A DNA stretch of 64,000 nt from Apolygus lucorum (taxonomy: Eukaryota; Arthropoda; Insecta; Hemiptera; Miridae): the NCBI GenBank assembly GCA_009739505.2, contig CM019176.2:24072458-24136457 (forward strand), in the 5' to 3' direction. The notes under the pieces were generated by a model. The model made no database searches and was not told the DNA's origin. It saw only the letters and a list, made by a program, of their open reading frames with translations. The translations under genes and the position numbers were made by a program. Position 1 is the stretch's first letter, and each line of letters starts with the position of its first letter. Below, piece by piece: positions 52,146 through 62,601 of this stretch.

Positions 52146-54092
52146 TCGCTCATATCCTAGAAGAGGGGTACAAGTCCAAAAATGTCATTTTTGAGTTAGG
52201 AACAGTTTTGGATAGTGGAAGTGCTGTTTTTCGTCCCTAGAAGACAAACTAAAGCCTAGCTCAATCCCCCTCCGCCTGAATGCTGAAAGTTCTTTGTTCG
52301 ATGGAAAAAGCCACCTACGTTTGCAGAAGACAGGCACAAAGCCCAGTGCTACCCTCTAAAGTGGACGTATCGCCTCTATTAAGTGATTTCCTCAATTAAA
52401 GAAACCTAGTGTTAATTTTTTGGAAACTACTATCACAATCAAGACGATCAACAATGATAAATGCATGTTTATTGTGCAATTTATCAGAACACTTCGTTCC
52501 CTCGATCCTAGCCCAAAGGACCCCCCTCTTGACCTTGTCCCAAGAAGGTAGTTGACTGGTGATCTTTACAGAAAAATAATAATTGCAATAATAATCACAA
52601 TTATAATAATTTACACGGTTTCCTAATTATTTCATCCATCATGCTGTGGCTATTTAACAGCAGGTACTTGTGTTTCTAGGACGTTGTACGACTTGGGCAT
52701 CCTTGAATATGCGATTAATCTGGGTTAAAGGTGGACAACACACAACGGAAAACAAAATAACCAGATACTAATCCGTTTTAGTCCCTTCAAAACCCAAATC
52801 CACGGAAGAAAATCCATTATTCTATGTCTCTTGTGTTTGTCCAGGCATTATTCCCCAACCGATTCGCGTGGTTCCTCCATTGTTCAACGCTAAAATTTGT
52901 CTAGCGCTGTGGACTACGTCATCCACATTAAATTTTGCCTTGAAGGAGAGAGGGAGTAGAAACTATTAAAATTTTTTTTTTTTTTTAAGCATTATCTTGT
53001 GTATTTCGCCCAAATCTCAATTTCCCAATGATTTGAGTATTTCTTTTTTGTTCGACGTGGAAATTTATCTCGTTTTGAACTACATTGTTGGAATTTTGAG
53101 ATTAGAGTAAACGGAGGATGAACGAGGGGTTATTTAGTGAAAGCAAGGCTCATTATGACAGCACCTTGAGCGCGCTACCTAATCCTCAATTTCAACCGAT
53201 TCGCGTGTTTCTTTTTTTCGACTCAGATAACTAACTGACTAAGTCGCCAGAGTACTGAAATTCTCATTTGGAAGAGGCAAGTGGAGGGATAATATTCACA
53301 AAATTGCGATTTTTCGATATTTTGGTTCATTTAGGGCTTATTAATGGTACCCAAGCTTTGAATCTTTATGAATAAACCATTGTATTTTCATGAACTATAA
53401 ATTTTGACACCATAGGACAAATTAGTGGTGCCACTGGTGTGTTTCACCTTGAATGTCTACTCCTACGGACTACCTACCGAAACTACCGATGAAAGTTGTA
53501 CTGGTTGTACTGAAACCGTTGAAGAAGGAATGGTGTGAGGGGGGGGGGGGATTGAACTCGAAATCACACGTTTGTTATCTTTGATTATAGATTTTAAGAA
53601 GCTGTTTCAATTACTTAAGAATATTTTTAGAGACAGAATTATAAATATCTTCCGTTTTTAATCTGTTTTATCTTTCCGACAACTCCCAATCTAATAAATT
53701 CTCGTTTTATACACCACAAGTTGAGATTATTCTCATTTAAAACCAAATTAATCATTTGGGAAAGAATCGAAATGAAGAAATGAAAGAAATCGTCCATGAA
53801 AAAAAGTGACATCTCTGAAAGAAAGAAATATTGTCCACGAATAAAGGGAACAACACCAAAAATCGAAGAAATTTTACAAAAATATTCCCCCCACTCCTTC
53901 CTCACTAGCGAAAAGAATAATTTCGGTCCATGAGCTGTAGAAGCATTAGTACGGAAACATTTTCCCCAAATATCATGAACATTATACGTGTTGTCATGGA
54001 GATATAGCTATTTGTTTGAGTGTAAAACTTTGAAAGCGATTTCCCGATAATCACATTTTTGGACTTGTACCCCTCATCTAGGATATGAGCGA
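52146..54092. mobile_element. TIR transposon, 1,947 bp, TA target duplication, present only in copy 2
   Basis: The ends are inverted repeats of about 40 bp starting TCGCTCATATCCTAGA, continuing GAGGGGTACAAGTCC and AAAAATG. TA flanks both sides and the copy-1 site (~27,090) lacks it. The interior 52,680-53,640 is family D sequence. Two minus-strand open stretches (53,905-53,639 and 54,135-53,905) are hydrophobic and AT-driven; neither shows a DDE transposase pattern, so it looks non-autonomous. TA suggests a Tc1/mariner-like or PIF-like mobiliser. Confidence 0.75.
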
Positions 54093-54385
54093 TATAATCA
54101 AGCATTTGCACAGAAACGAATTCTATATCCTTCATGTTACAAACCGTTACAACTCACCCAGCTTGTCAGACTTTTTTAATGTATCGGATTATGAGCTACT
54201 GAAATTATAAACATCACATTATGTCACCAATTCAAACCAATAGTATCAGAGAGTCTTTTCTTTCTTTCTTTTTGGGAAAATATAACCTAGTTTGACTGTT
54301 TTTCAACAAGCTGAAGATTTCTTCAATCCATCCGTCGAAGAAACTTGTCGATTTTATCCACCCATTAATTTCTTGTGTCTCAGTT
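54093..54385. other. Copy-2 counterpart of 27,092-27,385
   Basis: No feature besides near-identity to copy 1. Confidence 0.5.
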
Positions 54386-54820
54386 TATGTCTGTTTATTG
54401 TTTTATCTATTTATCTTGCTGTCGGTGTCTTCATCATAATGATACCAAACTAATGGCTTACAGGAGGGCGAATGAAAGACAGAAGTTGAGGACTCTAAAA
54501 ATTGGAAACTACTTGGAACCAGTAACACCAGTAAAAGTAAAATCAGAGCTGTTACTCAAGATGAAATCTTATTGGCTGCTTTTGTCAATTGTTTTGAAAA
54601 TTCCAATAAAAGAGAACTGAATGTAAACTGTTTTAATGACCTCCTTGATAGTATCAATGTTGTGCTTACTGATTTTCTTTTTGTCCCTTCCATTATTTAT
54701 AATGCACTTGTGATTGCTCGTCACCTGAATAAGAAAAGTTTTGTCGTGAACATTACGGTCAATCGTGTTTCATTTTTTTTCTCGACTGGAGATAGTTTTC
54801 AAAGCCCATACATTTGTTGA
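54386..54820 (+). pseudogene. Copy-2 version of the 27,386 hypothetical protein, frameshifted
   Basis: Same start and sequence to PVTPVK; then one A fewer in the run (GTAAAAGTAAAATC versus GTAAAAAGTAAAATC) shifts the frame to a stop at ~54,620. The original frame can be followed again from ~54,572 to 54,820. A true pseudogene or a homopolymer error. Confidence 0.45.
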
Positions 54821-55289
54821 ACTTAAAAATTGAAGAAGTGCTGTGAACTTACTAGTTGAATACATTCAAGCTGACCAGTGTGGACAGCATGTTTGCAGTT
54901 AAATGCTGAATTTTGTACGTACGCAAAATTTTAACATTAATTTCAAAAATAATTTCATTATATTTCTATTCTTTATATTTTTCTGGAATTTAATATAATC
55001 AGCTGTGTGCACCTGTCTACACGCTAATCTGGTTTGTTCCGATAATTTCACTATTCAAGAAAAGATCACCAGTCAGCACCACGGGTTATGGATATCTAGA
55101 CAGTCCATCCAAGAATCAGCCTAGGATAAATCATTATCAGGACTATCACTTTTCAATGTAAACCAAACTACCTTAACTGATCAAATTTTGATGAAATTCA
55201 TGGATTTTCTATGGAAATTTCTTTTATTGGAATTTCTAAATTTTTTATGGAAATTCTAAGAAATAGGGAGTTTGTGATGGGAAATTTGA
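54821..55289. other. Copy-2 counterpart of 27,818-28,299
   Basis: Nothing recognised. Confidence 0.4.
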
Positions 55290-55839
55290 ATGCTGAACTG
55301 AATGCAACTCGAAGAAACAAACAACGATCGCATTTTGGTTAGCTAAAATTTTAACAGAGATTTGACCTCTTTGGTGATTCACACTCGTGATTCTGATTTA
55401 TCGTAAGTCCAACCCCTAAGTTCCCGTAGGGAACGAACGGTTTGTCTAACAGAACTCTGAGTGGTCTCAATCGTTTCTAAAAATGCAATACTACATTACA
55501 TTGATGAAAAAACAATACTTTTAATTCGAGAGTTTTCGAGCTTGGACACTTTTGAAAATTGCAACCCTCATTTTTCACCCCTTATAAGTGATCTACATCA
55601 ACCTAAAGCTTCGGGGCACAACTAGGCGCCAAATGGTGCCCATATACCAAATTTCATCGAAATCGATACATGGGAACTAAGGAAAGTGCCGGCGGACGAA
55701 CGGCAAAATTTTTATTCGATTTTCGGAATCTACGTACTTTGAAACGTAATCCAACAAATTTTGAGGGGGGGGGGGGTTAATTTTTGTTTTCTTGATCGAT
55801 CCCAAAGGTTAATTATTGAAAATACCTAATAAACCAAAA
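55290..55839 (+). mobile_element. Family B element, copy 2
   Basis: Counterpart of 28,300-28,833, longer G-run at ~55,765. Confidence 0.65.
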
Positions 55840-56162
55840 TGGTGTCACCCCGCATAGAAAGCCATTCATCATGTAAGGGTGCATTTAAGGTAAGTATCTG
55901 AGTTATCAAAACCGGCAGTTTTGAATGTTGAGTCTTAGTCGAACGATCAGTCCACAAGACACGGTGGATGCCAGATACTATGGATTTTGGAGGTAATTGA
56001 GGAAATCAATTGATACTCTGTATTACAAGTAATAAACATCTTGTATTTCAATCTCATTTGGTATTTATGGCTACTTGAAGTGGTCCAATGACAGCATCCA
56101 TGATATAGTTTTGTTCTTCCCTTTGTTTTCTATTGTACGATCTAGTTTGGTGACATCACAGA

Positions 56163-57641
56163 TCAACAACAGTAGTGACCACCTCCGCCGCCGCCGCCAC
56201 CACCACCTCCTGCACCGCCACCACCACCACCTCCTCCGCTTCTTTTGCTAATTCGGATTTTCCTTTTAATGTAAAAGAAATTGCATGTTAATCCAGAGTT
56301 TAATAACTGAAATGATACAATCAGGTCTCCTCGTGCGTTTTGATAAAATTCGTCAAAATTCCTAGGAAATGAAAAGCATTTACATTTTATTCACTCCTCT
56401 GTATTTATGATTCATACCGCATGTGTACAAAGTAACTTTCAAAAATTAGAATCTCGATTGACATTCGAAAGTAGTTTTTTTTCCCCCATTTTGATTACGA
56501 GTCAAGTTGGTCAGAAGGCATAGAATGAACGAGAATTGTATTTTTGAAGAATTCTGTTGCAGATTTTCGGTTGCTGTTTTTTGAATTATATAAACTTAAG
56601 GTATATCTTACTTTTTTTGTACAGCTATGTGGCCATCTATCATTCTGGATTCTGATACATCAGGCTTTTTCTTCTTAAGGCTAAAAAAAAGAATGATTTT
56701 GAATAAAATTGTTCATATTGATACAGGTAAACACTGAAATTACACATTTAATACTATCATTAGGATAAAAATATCATTATATATTTATAATATCATTTGG
56801 AATAAAATTTATCATATGAACATAAAAAATAATAAAATTATGAATGTAGAATATTCATAATCGAAGTAATTTTCATTTACAACTGACAGTTTCAAAATGG
56901 TGCACTTACTCGTATAATAGGACGTTTCCAACAACGGAACACCTAACTACTTCTGGTTTTACTTACTTAACCGCTGGATCAATGAGGAATTTCAAGCAGT
57001 CCACAGAAGAGCTGTTAAGATTATGATCACTGAAAGTCGCTACGCAGAGCTCGGGATGATATGATGGTCGGCCGAGACGGTGAAAAACCACCCAGTAATT
57101 GGGTCCATGAGAATCCTGTAGGCAAAAAAAATAATTAGTGTAAATTCCATAGTCGACCAATATTTTACGCTGTTATTCACGGAAAACCTTCGCCTTTTAT
57201 GCAACAAATATGAATTTATTCTCATTAACCTCTTAGCATGCGTATTGGTGCAAGATAGGAAATAAATAAACATCTTTTGAACCACGAGGACCTGAAATCA
57301 GCGTATAATTTGCTGGACGTAAAAATGCAATTTTATAAGAAAATTGTCTCCATTTTCTGTACAGTAATGGAAAAAACGTCATTCTTACTGGTAATTTTCT
57401 GAATAGATTTCAGAAATCCATATTATAAATTGATTCATTTATACAAGTCCATAAATTTATATTGATTATCGTTGAGAGCGCACAACTATCACGTTGGTGA
57501 GTAAAGTTAAGAAATTAATAATTGTCTTGACTCACTTGATGGTACACCCCGAGGACACGTTCTACACCATTTATTTGATGTTCTTCTAATTTTCTCGGCT
57601 GCCGTTTCGAGATCTGGCGTTGGTTCATAAATAATATCAGT
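56163..57641 (-). pseudogene. Gene G2: copy of G1 with a frameshift in exon 2
   Basis: Exon 2: 57,641-57,536, 106 nt instead of 105, because an A-run in GAGAAAATTAG has one extra base; this breaks the frame after about 17 codons. Exon 3: 57,115-56,967 (149 nt) is intact, with HGPNYWVVFHRLGRP, PELCVATFSDH, CLKFLIDPAV. Exon 4: 56,680-56,612 (69 nt), LKKKKPDVSESRMIDGHIAV. Exon 5: 56,262-56,163, one Gly more than G1, ending HYCC. Splice sites are all conserved. The only lesion is a homopolymer indel, so an assembly error is a real alternative, in which case G2 would be a functional twin of G1. Exon 1 would lie beyond the window in the duplication model. Confidence 0.6.
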
Positions 57642-57885
57642 CTATAAGAATAAAATTGAGAAATATTAGTAACAATAATAATAATAATATACATTTATTA
57701 TTTCAATTATTAACATTTATACAATTAAATACTAATTAACTATATTTGATGTGTTTTTATATTATTTATTTTATTATTATTATTTTATTTAAAATAAAAG
57801 CAGATAAACCGAAGAATAACCAATTTTACTTTCTTTCAATTTTTTTTCACTATAACCTTGTTTATTTAATTAAACCGATAAAAAA
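57642..57885. other. AT-rich intron sequence, copy 2
   Basis: Counterpart of 30,624-30,866. Confidence 0.4.
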
Positions 57886-58374
57886 GTCTGCCAAGTGGGT
57901 GTGGCACATAGCTTCCTCGCATCCATAACCCGATGTATAGATGATCCGATGCATAGTAGTTAACCTCAAAACATCAATCTGTAAGTACCTTCCACTACCA
58001 GGACTTTTCATGTCAACCCGCAAAATCTCTGAATATTGTTGGAAACTGTAGAAGTGATGACAGTAACGAGAAAATATACGTTTGCGCATGCGCAGATGGC
58101 TACTATCAGTCAGGGGAAAATGATTTTCATAGGGGACCATCTACACACCAACCCGCACAATCCCCGAAAATGCCGTCGAAATTAGATGAGAATAGTAGAA
58201 CTCATGGCTGTGGCAAGGATTTCATGACATACAGACAGACAGACACGCAATCAAAATTGTTCAGGAAGGTCTGAAACGTAAAACGCGAGTGGAAATTTCG
58301 ATTTTGGAAAACTTTTTTTTTCAACCTTGAAAAGTGAAAACAAAGGTTTCGCTACCTTGGTAGACTTAGAAAGC
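57886..58374 (-). mobile_element. Family A element, reverse orientation, copy 2
   Basis: Counterpart of 30,867-31,326. The hairpin is less degraded here (GGTAGACTTAGAAAGC), so it helps reconstruct the parent copy. Confidence 0.7.
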
Positions 58375-58454
58375 AAAATGTTGTAAATTAGTTGTAGAAA
58401 ACGATCCCTGGATTTTTCCCTAGCGCTGGTGAGGACACCGTGTATAATCGTTAT

Positions 58455-59192
58455 GCTTCCGAGTCTACCAAGGTAGCGGAAGCTTTGTTTTGACTTTTCA
58501 AGGTTGAAAAAAAAGTTCTCCTAAATCGAAATTTCTACTCGCGTTTGACGTTTCAGACCTTCCTGGACAATTGTGGTTCCGTGTCTGTCAGTCTGTGTGT
58601 CTGTCATGAAATCCATGCCAAAGCCATAACTTCTACAATTCGCATCCGATTTCGATAAAATTTTCAGGGATTTCAGGGACGCATGCGCAAACGTGAATTC
58701 CTTTGTAACGGCCATAACCTTCAAATTTTTCATCGATTTCGAATGAAATTATAAGAGATTATGCGGATTAGGTTGAGACGGTTTCCCTAGGAAAATCATC
58801 ACCCCCGAACTGGTAGTAACCGCTGCGCATGCGCGAACGTAAAATCATTGCTACAGCCATAACTTCTACAATTCTCATTCGATTTCGATGACAGTTTCAG
58901 GGATTGTGCGGATTAGGTGTAAGATCGTCCCCAAAGAAAACCAAGGCCTTAAAATTGACAGTAGCCTCTGCGCATGCGCGTTACGTAAAATCCTTGGAAT
59001 AGCCATAACACTTACATTTTCCCTCCGATTTCGACGAAAATTTCTCAGGATGTTCAGATTAGCGTGTAGCTGGTCCCCTATGAGGGTAGTGGAACATGCT
59101 TGGAGGTTAATGTTTTGAGATGAACTACTATGGCATCGGATCATCGATACAATCGGGTTATGGATACGAGGAAGCTATGTGCCACACCCACT
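58455..59192 (+). mobile_element. Family A element without the R2 insertion, copy 2
   Basis: 738-bp counterpart of 31,410-34,085. Uninterrupted AAAATCCTTGGAATAGCC at ~58,987-59,004 is the empty R2 site. Confidence 0.8.
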
Positions 59193-59474
59193 TTTTTTAG
59201 TGAGTATTATTTGTAACATATTTTAACGGAGAACATCATCATAGTAGGTGTTCATTCTCAAGTCGGTACCCGAAACATTGCATTTTGAGGTTACAAAATT
59301 ACTGGCTTTTGTTGGTTACGAAATCTTAAGAATTATTATTTCGGCAAATTAACTTGAAAAAAAAACCTCACATTGATGGGTTATCAGTAAATTTGTCTTT
59401 GGAGATTTTCTTTTTGATTAGTTTGTCAAACGGTTGGAATATAGTGTGAGAGGTTGTGTCAAATAGGTTTTGGT
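59193..59474. other. Copy-2 counterpart of 34,086-34,355
   Basis: Several single-base homopolymer indels relative to copy 1; no feature. Confidence 0.45.
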
Positions 59475-60078
59475 TAGGGAATCATTTTCAATAATATACC
59501 TTTGGAATCGACCAAGAAAAAAATTTAACCCCCTCCAAAATTTGTGGGTTTACGTTTCAAGGTACGTAGAATCCTAAAATCGAATAGAAATTTTGCCTTC
59601 CGTACGCCGTACGCACTACTTTCCTTAGTTATCATAGACCGATTTGGTTGAAATTTGGTATATGGGCTCCATTTGGCGTCTAGTTGTGACCGGAAGCTTT
59701 TGGTTGTTGTAGGCCACATTTAAGGGGTGAAAAATGAGGGCTAAAATTTTCAAAAGTGCCCCAGCTCAAAAACTCTCAAAATAAAGGTATTTGTTTGTGA
59801 AGAACAAACCGTTCATTCCGCTGAATTCACGACAAATCAGAAACAGGAGTGTGAATCGCATGTGAGAAGTTGTATTCAGTTTAGCTTTAAAATTTCCCAT
59901 ATCAAACTCCCTATTTCTTCAAATCGAGTGTGTAGGTTTTATTTCTTCCCAATAAACTTGATTGTGAAGTACGTAAGTAGTAGGTAGGTAGTAACTATGG
60001 TAGAGGCAAAGATGTGTTCTTATCAGGCGAGTGATAGAGAGAAATAATATACCTTCGTGAAATAATTTGCAGCGATTT
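59475..60078 (-). mobile_element. Family B element, reverse orientation, copy 2
   Basis: Counterpart of 34,356-34,977. Confidence 0.65.
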
Positions 60079-61082
60079 TGTTATTAGCCAATGTTATTGA
60101 AATACATTCCCAACCTTTCATATACATTCCGCCCTCCCAAAAAGAAACTTTTAGAGCAAGATGAAAATGTGTACCAATAAATAAAAAACCAGCTAGGTAT
60201 CCAAAATCATTGAAAAAATAACTGACTGCCTTTAACCAATAAAAAATACATTAATGCGGTTGCAACATTTTTGTTGATGATCGTAATTCATTAAAGTTGT
60301 CATTAAAGCTGATAATCAAAATGATCTTATTCCATGAACCCGACTCGTCATGAACGCTTTACCAAGGCTCTATAGAACTCAGTTTGACCATATCCCCCCA
60401 GACTTCCTCCCCTACCGAAAGTAGGAAGCTTTGTAATAGAGCATACTACAAAAAGACCCCAAAATATAAGTATACTACTCTCGTTTCGCATATGAGAGCT
60501 TTCTGAACAATTTTGATTCTGTCTGTCGGTATGTAAGTGGTTAATTCCATATCTCGGGTGTAACTACCAAAAATCTCGGACCGATTTTCGATAAAAATTT
60601 CAGGATTATTGCGATGTGCTTTATATAGCATTTTCGATTTTAATTAAACTTTTCCCAATTGAATTAAACCTATTCCCAATTGAATAAAACCTTTTCCCAG
60701 TTGAATTAAACCATTTCCAATACAAAAATAATTAAACCTTTTTCCGAAACAATTAACCTCTTGTGGGAAAATAAAGAATTCCATGTATATTGTAACACAG
60801 TGATTGCACATAGAGGTTTATTATGAAAGAGTCGAATGGCAATACAAAATAGATTTTAGAGTGCACGACATTTTCGAGAATCCCCACAACTCAACACTTT
60901 TTATACATCGAACCAAACGTACTGTTACCAACCAATCACAAGACATTTATAGCGTTCGTAGTGACTTGAGCTTCATATCAATATGTATGGCGAAACAGTT
61001 TTTAGGACGTCCCACAGTAAGACTTGGGCGTCCTTATGCGATCGATCTGGGGTGAAGGGGGACAACACTCAACAGAAAAAAA
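60079..61082. repeat. Promoter-like fragment, family A trace, 21-bp array and D left part, copy 2
   Basis: In order: promoter-like fragment (~60,080-60,390), degenerate family A (60,410-60,630), TTAAACCTTTTCCCAATTGAA-type array (60,635-60,760), D left part to ~61,082. Same order as 34,978-35,952. Confidence 0.5.
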
Positions 61083-61859
61083 CAAGTGGGTGTGGCACAT
61101 AGCTTCCTCGTATCCATAACCCGATTATATAGATGATCCGATGCATAGTAGTTAATCTCAAAACAACACTCTCTAAGTACCTTCCTCTACCCTCATAGGG
61201 AACCATCCACACGCTAATCTGGACAATCCTAGAAAATGTCATCAAATTCGGATGAAAAATTAAGTGAGTAGATGTATGTGATTGGATCAAAAAAATACTT
61301 AGCCTCGGCTGGGATTCGAACCGGGACCCCTGGGGGACAGTTCTATGCGCTACCTCTGAGCTATTGAGGCCTAGTGATGTAATTAATAGGATTTGAGATT
61401 CTCACAGGGGACCATTCCTCTATGAATGAATCACTCTATGAAAACCATTCTCTATGATTATCATAGGGGACCATCTAAATACTAATCTGTAACATCCCAG
61501 AAAATTTCATCGAAATCGGGTGGAAAATGTGGAAGTTATGGCCGTTACAAGGAAATTCACGTTTGTGCATGCGCAGTCGCTTCTATCAGTCCGGGGATAA
61601 TGATTTTCATAGGGGACCGTCTACACACCAACCCGCACAATCCCTGAAAATTTCATAGAAATCGGACCACAACTTCGTATAGATATGCGCGTTACAAAGG
61701 AATTCATGACAGACGGACAGACACACAGACACTGAACCAAAATTGTTCAGAAAGGTCTAAAACGCAAAACGCGAGTGGAAATTTTGATTTTAGAGAACTT
61801 TTTTTTTCGTCCTTGAAAAGTGAAAACAAAGCTTCCGCTACTTAGGTAGACTCGGAAGC
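61083..61859 (-). mobile_element. Family A element, reverse orientation, copy 2
   Basis: 777-bp counterpart of the 1,215-bp element at 35,953-37,167; shorter because it carries about three fewer monomers, which shows monomer number change after duplication. Includes the tRNA-like sequence at 61,303-61,373 with a 4-base loss. Confidence 0.75.
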
Positions 61860-62460
61860 AAAATAACCACACACTAATCCGTTTAGACCTTTCTGAATCC
61901 AAATCCGCGAAAAAACTATAGGTGAATGTCTGTGTGTGTGACAAAATCTTGTGTCGTCTGCCCAGGCCTTAGTTCTCAACCGATTTTCGAGGTTTTTTTG
62001 TTCGACGCGAAAAAACTATCTAGTTGTGCACTACGTCACTGGAGTTTCGAATTTTGAATTTTAATGGGGGGAAGGGGGGTTAATGCTAAAAAAAAAACGT
62101 GCGTTTGCGGGCATAATCCTGTAAAATCTGCCCAGGCCTCAAATTCCAACCGTTTTGAGTGCTTCTTTTTTTTTTTTGTTCGACTCATAAATTCATTAGT
62201 GCCACAGTCTTGGGAATTGAAAAACTAAAATATTGCCGCTGGAATCATCAAAATCGAACGATAATTGCCAGAGAAAAGGGGAAAACCTAATTGAATAAAC
62301 AGGTGTTCCCCAGTGGTGTCTACTTCATGCTCACTGATATTTCACTGGTTGTTACGTCGTTCTTGTCCAGCGACGAACCTCGGATATCAAGGTATACATT
62401 AATTTATCTATATACATAGATAAATATGTTCATTATAAGCTAATAACAATTTGTGAAGGA
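61860..62460 (+). repeat. Family D core, copy 2, ending at the gypsy insertion
   Basis: Matches 37,168-37,516 joined to 38,382-38,657. Homology to copy 1 stops at TTTGTGAAG (62,451-62,458), the edge of the LTR element. Confidence 0.6.
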
Positions 62461-62589
62461 TGAAATATCTCTCTAGAGTAATATTGATTAACCGAGATTT
62501 GATGTGAGAATGAATGTATTTCATGAAACTATGATGCTCAATATGATTGCGTAATAACTTAACAACAAACTATAACTTATGATGCAACA
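62461..62589 (-). mobile_element. 3' LTR of a Ty3/gypsy element, 129 bp
   Basis: On the minus strand it starts TGTTGCATC directly after a polypurine tract (AAAGGGGGAGGAGA, 62,603-62,590) and ends GATATTTCA at the point where copy-1 homology resumes. TG...CA termini. Very short LTRs of this size are known in mag-like gypsy elements. The 5' LTR is outside the window. Confidence 0.7.
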
Positions 62590-62601
62590 TCTCCTCCCCC
62601 T

